64,000 nt of DNA from Planctomycetota bacterium (GTDB taxonomy: Bacteria > Planctomycetota > Phycisphaerae > Phycisphaerales > SM1A02): the NCBI GenBank assembly GCA_022566535.1, contig JADFIR010000011.1, positions 1 through 64,000 on the forward strand, read 5' to 3'. The notes beneath the pieces are model-generated. The model made no database searches, was not told where the DNA came from, and saw nothing but the letters and a program-made list of their open reading frames with translations. The number at the start of each line of letters is the position of its first letter. The stretch's first letter is position 1. A program made the position numbers and the translations under genes. Shown piece after piece: positions 7,873 through 17,500 of the stretch.

Positions 7873-9477
7873 TTATCGAACGCTGAACCTGGCCATCCCC
7901 GTCGGGAACTCGATGCGGTCGGCCGTCCGTACGGCCATCTCCAACGCATCCGGCCCGTCGTCGTGGGCTGCATGCGGAAACTGCCGCAACTGCTCCAGCA
8001 GCGCCACCTGCCGGTGAGTGAAGCGCAGCATCCCCGAGGCAATAAGGGGCTGCAGACGCTGAATGCGGCCCAGCTTGTCGGTGCTGCTGCGGATATTCGC
8101 CACCGGCACCCGAGTCGAGGCCTGGGCGCTTCGACGCCGCAGCTCATCGGCCAAGAACTCCTGGTACTGGTTCACCTCCAGTCCAAACCACCGGTAGGAC
8201 CGGATTCCGTAGTACTTGATGATGTCCTCGATGATCGCATCGGGCTTGCGGCGCCGTATATCCGCATCGATCACGTACAGCACCTTTGTCTGGCGGTCCT
8301 TGAGCACGGAAATGATCGCGGAGTCGTCGCCGCCGCGGCCGGCCTTTCCCATGCTCGGATCGCACGCCCCGTAGAAGGCCCCATTGGAGCCGAGGCCGGC
8401 CGCCAGCGATTCAACGGAGTCGTATTCGTCATCCCAGTAGTGGAAATCGCTCTCCTGGAAGTAACAGTCCTCGGGGTTGACCGGCTCGTTCTGCTTCTCG
8501 CTATCAAAGCTCCAGCGGCCCTCCCGGACGCGCATCTCCATGAGCGCGCAGTAGTCTTCAAGCTGGGGCCACAACACATCCGTGCCGTCCAGCATCTGCT
8601 CGCGGTGCGTTTCGAAGAACAGCTTGGCCGCCTCGGGGCCGAGTTGACCCTCATGCTCTTCGCGGCAGGTGTAAATGGACTCCCATTGCGCCCAGAGCTC
8701 GGGGGTTGACGCATACGACCTCACCGCCTGGTACTTGCGGCCCGTCCAGCCCGGAGCCTTGCGGGGATCGAGGAGACCGGTCAGCAAGGCGTCGTAGTGC
8801 ACGATCGTCCCGATGACGAGCACGTTGGTGGTTGCGGTACCGGCTTTGAGCAGGGACCGGTTGAACCACTCGGCTTTGTGCTGACGCTGCTCGGGGGAGC
8901 GCACCTCGGACTCGTTCTCGATGTCGTCCAGGATGATCAGGGTCGGCCGATGGGGCCGGTGCCGCCGGCCGCGGATCTGGCTGCCGGCCCCGAGCGCGGT
9001 GACCTTGACCCCGTTGCGGGCGATGATCTCGTTTTTTCGCCACCGCGGGGCCCCCGGAGAGGACCCCGGCGCCTCACACGCCTCTGGGAAATCCTCCAGC
9101 AGACGGGGATTGGACTGCAGCTCGGCCTTGACCTGCGACAGGGAGTCAGCGGCCTGGTCCAGGGTGTTGCAGACCAGGCAGATGAACTGTTCCTTCTGAT
9201 AGCAGATGCACCACAGCACGTGGGCGAGGCTAACGATCGTGCTCTTGGCGTGTCCGCGCGGAGCGGCAATGGCGAGTCGGGCTCCCCGTTGCCGTGTCGC
9301 CTGCTGCAGCAGGGACACAAGTTCCCGGTGCATGGGCGAGGGCGCGAGATTGAAGTTCGCCGGAAGATACGCTCGTGCGAACGCCATCAGCGATCCGGCG
9401 CAGGCTTGCCGGCGCAGCTCGCTGAGACGGCCCTGGACAGCCGCCTGCATTCCCTGATCATGATGCTGCTTGGCCAT
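7873..9477 (-). CDS. terL: Phage terminase large subunit (TerL)
   Basis: The 534-residue product is the packaging ATPase-nuclease that drives phage DNA into proheads. The ATPase domain shows a Walker A-like AAPRGHAKST (71-80) and Walker B LIILDDIE (180-187). The nuclease domain contains ACDPSMGK and a late DGPDALEMA, the acidic residues expected for an RNase H-like nuclease. ATG 9477 is chosen because GAGGAG lies four bases upstream; ATGs at 9480 and 9504 are alternatives. The start overlaps the end of the small-subunit gene. No portal, protease or capsid gene follows, so this packaging module is orphaned or part of a satellite or gene-transfer-like element. Confidence 0.9.
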   Translation of the reverse strand: MAKQHHDQGMQAAVQGRLSELRRQACAGSLMAFARAYLPANFNLAPSPMHRELVSLLQQATRQRGARLAIAAPRGHAKSTIVSLAHVLWCICYQKEQFICLVCNTLDQAADSLSQVKAELQSNPRLLEDFPEACEAPGSSPGAPRWRKNEIIARNGVKVTALGAGSQIRGRRHRPHRPTLIILDDIENESEVRSPEQRQHKAEWFNRSLLKAGTATTNVLVIGTIVHYDALLTGLLDPRKAPGWTGRKYQAVRSYASTPELWAQWESIYTCREEHEGQLGPEAAKLFFETHREQMLDGTDVLWPQLEDYCALMEMRVREGRWSFDSEKQNEPVNPEDCYFQESDFHYWDDEYDSVESLAAGLGSNGAFYGACDPSMGKAGRGGDDSAIISVLKDRQTKVLYVIDADIRRRKPDAIIEDIIKYYGIRSYRWFGLEVNQYQEFLADELRRRSAQASTRVPVANIRSSTDKLGRIQRLQPLIASGMLRFTHRQVALLEQLRQFPHAAHDDGPDALEMAVRTADRIEFPTGMARFSVR

Positions 9478-10177
9478 CATTCTCCTCGATTCCGTCCGTG
9501 ACATCAGTGGTGAGTTGTTTGATCCGGTCGCTCAGCGCGAGCCGGGTGAGCACCGACTTGACCTCCCCCAACCGATCGAGCGTTGCCTTGCGTTGGGGAT
9601 TCGACTCGTCCTGGTCCACGATCAACTCCAAGCGCTCGACCTCGGCCTGGATCTGGTCACAGCCCGGCACCTGGTCGAGGCGATGGATCAGCTCGCCGCG
9701 GATCTCCTGCGGGGCGCTGGGGAGGTAGCCGAGCGCCTGGAACTGCTGGACGAGGTCCCGGGCGATTGTCCAGCAGGCTTTTTCGCCCTCGATGCGGACC
9801 GCAGGGGGTGTCCCCCGCTCCCGGGTCGCCCGGCGGATGCGGCTGATCGTGGTCTCCGCCTGCTGGGCCAGCTGCCCAACCATCTCCTTGACCAGGGCCG
9901 GATCCCGCTGGATTGCATTGGCCTGGCGAATGGCGGTGCGGTCCCGGGCGATCGTCCGCTCCGAGACCTTCAGGATCTCGGCGATCTCGACGGTTGAGTA
10001 GCCCTCGGCGGTGAGATGCTCGACGCAGCGGCGGTGATCCTCAACACCAAGGCTGTTCGGATCAAGGCCGCCGCCTTGGATGTTTCGGATCACCGCCAGG
10101 ACGGACTGGTGTTCCGACGACGAACCGCCGTGCCCAGTGCTGCTCGTTGTGTTGTGGCTGCCGTTGGTGGCCGCCAT
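9458..10177 (-). CDS. Probable terminase small subunit, HTH DNA-binding
   Basis: The 239-residue protein sits directly upstream of TerL and overlaps it by about 20 bases, the usual place for TerS. After a low-complexity Ser/Gly-rich N-terminus, a helix-turn-helix is clear around residues 55-80 (STVEIAEILKVSERTIARDR). The remainder is helical with coiled-coil character (QIQAEVERLELIVDQDES). TerS proteins recognise the packaging site and load TerL. The start ATG 10177 follows AGGAGG by six bases; upstream in-frame starts lack such a site. The name rests on gene order and HTH content, so a regulator is an alternative. Confidence 0.72.
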   Translation of the reverse strand: MAATNGSHNTTSSTGHGGSSSEHQSVLAVIRNIQGGGLDPNSLGVEDHRRCVEHLTAEGYSTVEIAEILKVSERTIARDRTAIRQANAIQRDPALVKEMVGQLAQQAETTISRIRRATRERGTPPAVRIEGEKACWTIARDLVQQFQALGYLPSAPQEIRGELIHRLDQVPGCDQIQAEVERLELIVDQDESNPQRKATLDRLGEVKSVLTRLALSDRIKQLTTDVTDGIEENDGQAAS

Positions 10178-10179
10178 GG

Positions 10180-11478
10180 TCAATCCTCCTGGTTGTTGAG
10201 GGAGCTCAGCCGATATCGTTCGGTGAGCTGGGCGTCGACCGCGCACTCGCCCACGAACGCGAGGTACCGTCGCACCACCACGTCGCAGTAGTAAGGGTCG
10301 ATCTCGATACCCAGGCAGCGGCGCCCCGTCCGCTCGGCTGCAATCAGCGTGGTGCCGCTGCCCAGGAAGGTGTCGAGAATCAGCCGGCCGGGGCGGGTGG
10401 AGTTGCGCATGGCGCGCTCGGCCAACTCAAGCGGTTTTTGCGTGGGGTGCTGGTACGATTTGGTCGGGTCGCGCTTGATTTCCCACAGCGTGGACTCGTT
10501 CGTCGGGCCGTACCAGTTGTGCGATCCTTTGTTCTCGTGCGGCAACCAGCCGTACAAGCAGAACTCCGTTTGTTGGTTGTAATCGCCATAGCCGATCGCG
10601 AAGCTCTCCTTGGCCCAGGTGATGACACAGGAGACCTTCAAACCGATCTGCTCGAGCATGAGGTGCATGGGGCCGAACTGGCGGTGCCCGTTCCATATAT
10701 AGAAGGCCGCCCCCGGAACGAGGAAGCCTTTGACGTTGCCAAGGATCCCACCCAGCCAACCGACGTACTGCTCCTGGCTCAGGTTGTCGGCGTAGATGCG
10801 GTTCCACTGCCTGGAGCGTTTCGGCCGCGCCCGCTGCGGTGTCGGGCGGTTGCCGCCGTAATAGTCCACGTTGTACGGCGGATCGATGAGCAGCAGATCG
10901 ACATGGTCATCGCCCAGCAGCCTCTGCACATCCCCGAGCGTGCTGGAGTCTCCGCAGAGCAATCGATGTCGGCCCAGTTCGATCAGGTCGCCGAGTCGCG
11001 TGACCGCCGGCTGGTCGCGTCGGAGCGCCGCTTCGACGTCGAAGTCTTCTGCCTCGTCATTGTGCGAGTGAAGGACTTCGGAGATCAGGGCATCTGCATC
11101 CGGTAGATCAAAGCCCGTGAGTTCGATGTCGAAGCCGGGCAGCTGCGTCAGTTCATCCAGCAGCTCCGCGAGTTTCCGTGGGTCCCAGTCGCCCGCGATC
11201 TTGTTAAGAGCCACATTCAGCGCCTTTTCTCTTTCCAGGGAAAGGTCGATGACGCTTACGTACACTTCGGAGTCACCTTGCGCCTTCAGGATTTTCAGGC
11301 GCTGGTGGCCGCCGATGAGGTTGCCGGTCCGGCGGTTCCACACCAGCGGCTCGACACAGCCGAATTCCTCGATGCTCCGCTGGAGCTTCTCGTATTCGGG
11401 ATCCCCCGGCTGCAGGTCCTTGCGCGGGTTGTACGGTGCGGGATTTATACGGTCGATCGGAATGCTGTGCAGATCCAT
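10180..11478 (-). CDS. ParB-like nuclease domain fused to beta-class DNA methyltransferase
   Basis: The 432-residue protein begins with a ParB/Srx-type domain (1-90, GGHQR at 56-60) and continues as an adenine-N6 or cytosine-N4 methyltransferase. DPPYN (199-203) precedes FLGSGTT (371-377), the beta-class order. Such fusions are common in phages and prophages, where they modify phage DNA against host restriction. The stop lies two bases before the TerS start, so the three genes form one operon. The presence of DPPY and the SAM-binding loop suggests it is active. No restriction partner is adjacent, which fits an orphan phage methylase. Confidence 0.9.
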   Translation of the reverse strand: MDLHSIPIDRINPAPYNPRKDLQPGDPEYEKLQRSIEEFGCVEPLVWNRRTGNLIGGHQRLKILKAQGDSEVYVSVIDLSLEREKALNVALNKIAGDWDPRKLAELLDELTQLPGFDIELTGFDLPDADALISEVLHSHNDEAEDFDVEAALRRDQPAVTRLGDLIELGRHRLLCGDSSTLGDVQRLLGDDHVDLLLIDPPYNVDYYGGNRPTPQRARPKRSRQWNRIYADNLSQEQYVGWLGGILGNVKGFLVPGAAFYIWNGHRQFGPMHLMLEQIGLKVSCVITWAKESFAIGYGDYNQQTEFCLYGWLPHENKGSHNWYGPTNESTLWEIKRDPTKSYQHPTQKPLELAERAMRNSTRPGRLILDTFLGSGTTLIAAERTGRRCLGIEIDPYYCDVVVRRYLAFVGECAVDAQLTERYRLSSLNNQED

Positions 11479-11491
11479 AGTTGAGCTTCCT

Positions 11492-11567
11492 CATCGTCTC
11501 GTGCGTGACAGATGCCCTTCCCGTAAAGAGGCGACCTACTTCGCATTTCGCTTCGCGCGAGACGATG
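11492..11567. promoter_or_regulatory. Inverted repeat CATCGTCTCG ... CGAGACGATG upstream of methyltransferase
   Basis: A 10-base perfect inverted repeat (11492-11501 and 11558-11567), extendable with mismatches, lies in the 200-base gap between the methyltransferase start and the end of the upstream HTH gene. It may be an operator for that HTH protein or a large hairpin in the leader. No experimental basis. Confidence 0.3.
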
Positions 11568-11679
11568 TCGGTAGCTCGAAACACCATCTAGGGCCGATCA
11601 GAAAGCCGAGAATCCCGTTTTGACAAAAATCTGCAGGGCGCGAAATTCGGCGCGAAATGGGCGCGACGTCGCCAGCGCC

Positions 11680-12306
11680 TTAGCCGCCGTCGGGTGGCTG
11701 CTCGTCATAGTGGCGGTCGGGACGAATCGATCTCGTAGACCCGCGCTCAAGGTACCGCATTGCTGCCTTGCCCCGGCTGATAAGACCTGACACCGCAGAC
11801 ACAGACCTGATACCCAGCTCATCCGCTATCTGACTCAAGGGCCAATGTCGCTCGCGTAGCTCAATTGCCCTCATCTGCTTCGTCGTCGGTCCTCGAATCC
11901 CTTGCCGTTTTCCTCTTCTGCGAGGGGTTGACCGCTTCCGTTCGAATCCAAGTCGCTGTTCCGCCAATCTGGTACGGCCGTGAGGCGTGATCCGGATATG
12001 CAGATGCTTCCCGGATTCCGTGTCGGCATCCCTGGCAAGTGCGTGATCAACTGTTGATCCGAAATGGCACCTGCGAAAGTCAACCCATGCAGACCACTCG
12101 GCAATTGGTCCATCGACGGAGGCAATCCCGGCTCTAGCCCGAGCGACCAAGCGGATGACCCCGCGATCATCACCTAGCGTCAGTAGGTCAGGATCACGCA
12201 GTTCTTCCGGTAAACTTCGAATGACAACTGCCTCGTCGTTCTTCCGTGCGGCTAAGTACCTAAGCAGCGAATAGACACTCTCGGGCAGTTTCTCGTCGGT
12301 GGACAT
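11680..12306 (-). CDS. HTH-containing protein of unknown function, phage-module associated
   Basis: The 208-residue product has a C-terminal sigma-70-like or resolvase-like helix-turn-helix (KQMRAIELRERHWPLSQIAD followed by ELGIRSVSAVSGLISRG) at roughly 140-185. The N-terminal 130 residues are unassigned. ATG 12306 is chosen because GAAGAG lies about nine bases upstream; the frame stays open to 12501 but the extra codons read into a methyltransferase relic, so they are probably not native. The gene precedes the methyltransferase-terminase operon on the same strand and could regulate it. Confidence 0.5.
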   Translation of the reverse strand: MSTDEKLPESVYSLLRYLAARKNDEAVVIRSLPEELRDPDLLTLGDDRGVIRLVARARAGIASVDGPIAEWSAWVDFRRCHFGSTVDHALARDADTESGKHLHIRITPHGRTRLAEQRLGFERKRSTPRRRGKRQGIRGPTTKQMRAIELRERHWPLSQIADELGIRSVSAVSGLISRGKAAMRYLERGSTRSIRPDRHYDEQPPDGG

Positions 12307-12455
12307 GGTCAGTAACTCTTCAATCAGATCGGGACGAACACCGTGTAGTAAGGATACCACGGGTAATCGCCGCCATCCCCGGATAAAGCGTTGCCTACCT
12401 GCCACCGCGGTCTTGCTACTGTTTGGCGGTGTGTGTACCTCTATATAGGCGGGCA

Positions 12456-12510
12456 TATGGTTGCCGCCGTAGCAGTCAACGTTGTACGTTGGGGCAGTCA
12501 CCAGCAGGTT
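12456..12510 (-). pseudogene. Relic of a second ParB-type methyltransferase (motif IV region)
   Basis: About 50 bases align to 10845-10895 inside the ParB-methyltransferase gene. The translated relic reads LLVTAPTYNVDCYGGN against LLLIDPPYNVDYYGGN in the intact gene, so the catalytic D-P-P-Y has decayed to A-P-T-Y. It is in frame with the HTH gene downstream. Confidence 0.45.
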
Positions 12511-12523
12511 GCCCAGGCCCCAT

Positions 12524-12660
12524 AAGGCCGCTTATGTTGAGCGGCTCCGGGCCGCGCAGAGGCAGCCCCATGTGTCTGGCACCTTCGGCGGGTACATCGT
12601 CCGCGACACCTCTCGGACAATCGATCTGTTAACCACTGGGTTACTGCTTCGAGACCAAGT
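12524..12660. repeat. Dispersed repeat C, copy 1
   Basis: This 137-bp block matches 51728-51868 with few mismatches over its whole length; shared segments include CGACACCTCTCGGACAATCG and CCACTGGGTTACTGCTTCGA. Here it abuts a transposase N-terminus; at the other site it cuts a SIR2 gene. It encodes nothing obvious and looks like the end of a mobile element. Confidence 0.7.
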
Positions 12661-12946
12661 GATGACGAGGGCTGATCGCCAATCCGGCCAGATGCGAGAG
12701 AGCCAGACCCAAAAGATCCGATCGCGCTGTCGAAGGCGGGGACGCCTGGCCGTGCCCGCGAGCACACCGAGTTGGTGTCTCAGCGCGAGATTCTCGGCGG
12801 CGAGCGACGCGCGGGAGCGGAAGCAAGCGACGGTGAGCAGTCGAAGGAAGAGCAGCATCGCCGTCAACGCTACCCCCGCAGCCCGTCCTCACACACCAAG
12901 CGCAAGTCTATGTACAATCACGTGTACGGGGTTGTCGGGAGGGACA
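12655..12946 (-). pseudogene. IS transposase N-terminal fragment with terminal repeat
   Basis: From 12867 the minus strand encodes about 70 residues typical of the N-terminus of an rve-type transposase: LRLLTVACFRSRASLAAENL, then ALRHQLGVL and RDRIFWVWLSRIW. Homology stops where repeat C begins, so the catalytic core is absent. The outer end carries TGTCCCTCCCGACAACCC at 12929-12946, the family B terminal repeat. Confidence 0.7.
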
Positions 12947-13164
12947 GCGTGCGATGCGATTGCAGGTCGGCGGAGGGGCCCTGCGCACGTCCAGCTCCGG
13001 TGTGACAGTTCCGGCGCGTACGTTGACGATTCAGGTGAGTGCTGGCTTGGTGCGACGCAACACGCGACAAGTTGGTCTGCCATCGCCATAATCATCCCTC
13101 GCTGCTGCCCGGCGAGTCCGAGTGGCGTTGAGGAATCGCGCTCTGAGGATACTGGACACCCCCG

Positions 13165-14538
13165 ATGAGATTCACGTTTTCGCCTCGTGTTCGCAGGTGG
13201 CTCTTCGTTCCACCGGTTCTGTTGGGGATCGCTTTCATCGTCTGGCTGATGTTGCACACGCGTCAGCCTGAAAGGATCGCTTCTAGGGAGCTGGCTCGGG
13301 TTCTCCGAGTGATCGACGCGCCGCAGGTTGACGTGGTACCCCGCGTGTTGGGCTATGGCACGGCGGCACCGGCTCAGGTTTGGCGGGCCGTCGCCGAGGT
13401 CGAGGGCCGGGTCATCGAGGTGCATCCGGAGCTCAACTCCGGCGCGTTTCTTAAGGAGGGCGACGTCGTTCTCAAGATCGACCCGCGTGAGTTCGAATTG
13501 ACGGCGTCGCAGTTGGAGGCGGAGATCGCAGAAGTTCAAGCGCAGCTGGCGGAGCTGGATACGCAGGAGGAGAACGATCGTGCTTCTATGGTGATTGAAG
13601 AGGCCGCCCTGAAGCTGACGCAGACCGACCTTGATCGGGTTCGCGGTGCGGCTGAGCGCGGTGCTGCATCCCCGGTTGAAGTCCGAGACAGGGAGCGCAC
13701 ATACCTGGCGCAAAAGCAGAAAGTTCAGGCGCTGCAGAACGCGCTGAGCCTTGTGCCCCGACAGCGAACGACGCTGGAAGCATCTCTGGCGGTGAAGAAG
13801 GCGCGCCTCGAACAGGCACAGCTAGATGTTCAGAAGACAATCGTTCAGACGCCGTTCGACTGTCGCCTGGGAGAGGTTCACATTGAAGAGGGCCAGTTCC
13901 TGAAGGCCGGGGAGGCTCTGTTCGACGCGGATGGGGTTGCGGTGATGGAGGTTGACGCGCAGGTCTCGATCGATCGGGCACGAGCCCTTCTGCACGACTC
14001 CCCGTCGCGCGAGTTGGGCGGTGTGCCTGACATGGAAAGGCTGCGGGAGATATTCGATATCGCGGCCACGGTGCGCCTGCACGTGGGTGATTTGACTGCC
14101 GAGTGGGATGCCCGCTTTGCGCGGATCCGGGAACACATCGACCCGGTGACTCGGACCATCGGTGTCGTCGTCGCAGTTGATCGTCCCTACGAACAGGTGA
14201 TACCCGGGCAGCGGCCACCGCTCCTAAAGGGCATGTTCTGCGAGGTCGAGCTGCGAGGCGATCCGCTCTCCGGGCGCATTGTGGTTCCTCGAGCCGCGCT
14301 GCATGATGGACACGTGTATGTTGTGGATCCCGAGAACCGCCTGAGAAGGCGCGCGGTCAGCGTCCTATTCAGCCAATCGGATTTCATCTGCCTGGAAGGT
14401 GGACTGGAGCCGGGGGATAAAGTTGTTGTCTCGGATCCGAGGCCGGCGATCGAGGGCATGTTGGTCAAGCCCCTCGCCGACGACGAGCTTCGTTCCGCAC
14501 TCATCGCCCAGGCAACAGCACGGACCGGCGCACGATGA
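13165..14538 (+). CDS. RND efflux periplasmic adaptor (HlyD/MFP family)
   Basis: The 457-residue protein bridges an inner-membrane RND pump to an outer-membrane channel. Residues 13-30 are an N-terminal membrane anchor (WLFVPPVLLGIAFIVWLML). A split biotinyl-lipoyl domain (VEGRVIEVHPELNSGAFLKEG; QTPFDCRLGEVHIEEGQFL) flanks a long alpha-hairpin coiled coil (about 115-225). Beta-barrel and membrane-proximal domains follow. The stop overlaps the pump gene start (ATGA), so they are cotranscribed. No outer-membrane partner is adjacent; the TolC-type protein at 22025 belongs to the metal cluster but could be shared. Confidence 0.88.
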   Translation: MRFTFSPRVRRWLFVPPVLLGIAFIVWLMLHTRQPERIASRELARVLRVIDAPQVDVVPRVLGYGTAAPAQVWRAVAEVEGRVIEVHPELNSGAFLKEGDVVLKIDPREFELTASQLEAEIAEVQAQLAELDTQEENDRASMVIEEAALKLTQTDLDRVRGAAERGAASPVEVRDRERTYLAQKQKVQALQNALSLVPRQRTTLEASLAVKKARLEQAQLDVQKTIVQTPFDCRLGEVHIEEGQFLKAGEALFDADGVAVMEVDAQVSIDRARALLHDSPSRELGGVPDMERLREIFDIAATVRLHVGDLTAEWDARFARIREHIDPVTRTIGVVVAVDRPYEQVIPGQRPPLLKGMFCEVELRGDPLSGRIVVPRAALHDGHVYVVDPENRLRRRAVSVLFSQSDFICLEGGLEPGDKVVVSDPRPAIEGMLVKPLADDELRSALIAQATARTGAR

Positions 14539-17500
14539 TCCGCTACTTCACCATACACCCGACGGCATCAAACCTGTTGATGCTGATCTTGCTGGTCATC
14601 GGCATCTTTACCATTCCGAGCCTCCGCCGCGAGACGTTCCCCGACTTCACGCCGAGTGAGGTCGACATCCGTATTGCCTATCCAGGCGCTACGGCCGCGG
14701 AAATTGAACAGGTGGTATGCCAACGTGTCGAGGATGCGCTAGACGGAGTGCGCTTCATCAAAGAGCTGCGCTCGGACGCGAGGGAAGGTCTCGGCATTGT
14801 CACGGCGGAGATGGAGGAGGGAAGCGACTTCGCGGCCTTCAAGGATGAGATCGATACTGAAGTGAGTGCCATTGACGACTTTCCAGCTCAAGTCGAGGAA
14901 CCGGCAATCACGCAACTCCATACAACGGACCAGGTGCTAGCTCTACTCGTCTCCGGGCCAATGAGCGCGCCAGACCTGAAGGCCTACTGCGAACAGCTCA
15001 AGGATCGGCTCCAAGCGCTTTCCGAAGTATCCCTGGTGACCATCCTGGGGTTCTCCGACCACCAGTTCCGTGTTGAGCTCTCAGCGGATGCGCTCATGCG
15101 CCACGGTCTGAGCGTCGCCGATGTCGCGGCGGTGATCAGTCGTCAAAGCGTCGATCTGCCCGCCGGCGCGATCGAAACCCACGAGCGGGACATCCTTGTG
15201 CGTTTCGTGGATCAGCGCAATTCGGTGGAGGCGATTGAGGATCTCATTGTCGTCGCGGGTCAGGGTGGAGCGGAATTGCGCCTAGGAGACCTCGGTCGGG
15301 TTGCGGATCTGTTTGAGCGGGCCGAAGACAAGATCCTGCTCAACGGCCGGCGGGCGGGTCTGTTGAACGTCCAGAAAACTAAGAACCAGGACCTCATTCG
15401 GATCGCGAAGGCGGTCAAGGAGTTCATCGCGATCGAGCGGGCGCAATGCCCCATCGTCGAGATCGAGATTACCCAGGACGCGTCGACGCTCGTGACCGAT
15501 CGGCTTCAGCTCCTGATTCGCAACGGCTGGCAAGGCATGCTGCTCGTGTTCCTCGCGATGTGGATGTTCTTCAACATCAGATTGTCGTTCTGGGTTGTGA
15601 TGAGTCTTCCCGTTTCGTTCCTGGGGGCCTTCTTCTTCCTGCCACGGTTCGGCCTGACGATCAACATGCTCACGATGGCCGGTCTGCTCCTGGCGCTCGG
15701 CATCCTGATGGATGACGGCATCGTTATTGCAGAGAACATCGCGACGCACAGGTCGCGCGGCAAGTCGGCGATCCAGTCCGCCGTCGATGGCGTGGGCGAG
15801 GTCAGCGGGGGCGTGATTTCGTCGTTCATCACTACGATCTGCGTTCTCGGCCCGCTGGCCGCCCTTGCGGGCGACATCGGTAAAGTGCTCAAAGTCGTGC
15901 CGATCGTCCTGATTCTCGTGCTCGCCGTGAGCCTTGTGGAGGCCTTCCTGATCCTGCCGGCCCATCTGGCGCACTCGGTCCGCGGGCATGATCCGGCAAA
16001 GCCTGGGTTCTTCCGCCAGCGCTTCGATCACGGGGTCGATTGGGTTCGCGAGCGGTTGTTGGGACGTTGCGTCGACGCGCTTCTGCAGTGGCGGTACCTC
16101 TGGATCGGGACGGTGATCCTGATGTTTCTGATATCGCTAGGCCTGCTCATAGGTGGTGCCGTCAAGTTTCAGGCGTTTCCCGACCTCGATGGAGATGTTG
16201 TCGTCGCGCGCGTCTTGCTGCCACCGGGTACACCGTTGGAACGAACCGAGGGCGTGGTGAAGCAACTCACTACCGGCCTCGAACAGGTCAACGACGAGTT
16301 TGCGCCGCGCCAGCCGGATGCGCAAGACCTGGTGAAGACAATCTACGTGCAGTTCAATCGAAACGATGACGCCTATGAGACTGGTCCTCACGTCGCCACA
16401 GTCTTCGCGGATCTGCTCAGTGCGGACCTGCGCGATGCCCGGATCGACGACATCCTTCAATCCTGGCGCACAAAGGTCGGTGATCTACCCGACACCCTCA
16501 GTGTGGTCTATACCGAGGCCGCGCTCGGGCCGGCCGGGCGCGCCATCGAAATTCGTTTGCAGGGTCACGATTTGAACCGCCTCAAGGCCGCGGCCATCGA
16601 ACTGAGATATTGGCTGTCCGACTTCAAGGGGGTATACAACCTTGCTGAAGACCTTCGTCAAGGGAAGTCGGAGCTTCGCCTTCGTCTACGCGAGGGCGCA
16701 TTTGGTTTGGGCGTCGATGCCGATGCCGTGGCGCGACAACTTCGCGCGGCGTATCACGGCACGACGGCCGACGAGATCCAGGTCGGTGCAGAATCGTACG
16801 AGATTGACGTTCAACTGAGGCGCGAGGACCAAAGCAGTCTCGCCGACCTCGAATACTTTCACTACACACTGCCGGACGGTACGCAGATCCCCCTTAGCGC
16901 CATCGTGCAGATTGACCGCGGCACCGGCTGGTCGAGAATCGCGCGCGTCGATGGCAAGCGGACCGTGACGCTGCGCGGTGACGTGGACCCGCAGCAGACC
17001 AATACAGCCAAAGTCATCGCCCAGCTGGAACGCGAATTCCTGCCGACGCTGAACGAGAGGTATCCGGACGTGCAGGTGGCGTTCGAGGGTGAGATTAAGG
17101 AGTCCGCGATCACCCAAGCATCGATGCGAGGCGGCATGCTCGTAGGCCTGATCGGTGTCTTCATCCTGCTCAGTTTCCAGTTCCGTAGCTACGCCGAGCC
17201 ACTAGTCGTCATGGTGGCCATTCCCCTTGCGCTGATCGGAGTGATCTGGGGGCATCTATTGCTCGGTCTGGACATGAGCATGCCGAGTCTTCTTGGTTTC
17301 GCGTCCCTCGCCGGTATCGTCGTAAACGACTCGATTCTGCTCGTGCTGTTTCTGAAGCTGCGCATGAGTGAGGGGAGCGATGTGTTCGAAGCTGCGGCCC
17401 AAGCGAGTCGGCAACGGTTTCGAGCGATCATCATCACATCGCTGACCACGATCGCCGGGTTGCTGCCTCTGCTTTTGGAGACAAGCCTTCAGGCCCAGGT

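Noticed and set aside
7795-8709. 304-codon plus-strand frame over terL
   Set aside because: Antisense to TerL with no recognisable domain; composition looks like a codon shadow.
10147-11106. 319-codon plus-strand frame over the methyltransferase
   Set aside because: Antisense shadow of a gene with complete catalytic motifs.
11935-11955. tRNA T-arm-like GTTCGAATCC
   Set aside because: It lies in the coding sequence of the HTH protein and no acceptor stem or anticodon arm can be drawn around it.
12889-13713. 274-codon minus-strand frame crossing the start of the adaptor gene
   Set aside because: It spans an IS end and the antisense of the adaptor, with no domain and no ribosome site.
13038-14321. 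Long minus-strand frames over the adaptor and at 53038-54321
   Set aside because: Opposite strand carries well-supported exported or envelope proteins; the shadows have no motifs.
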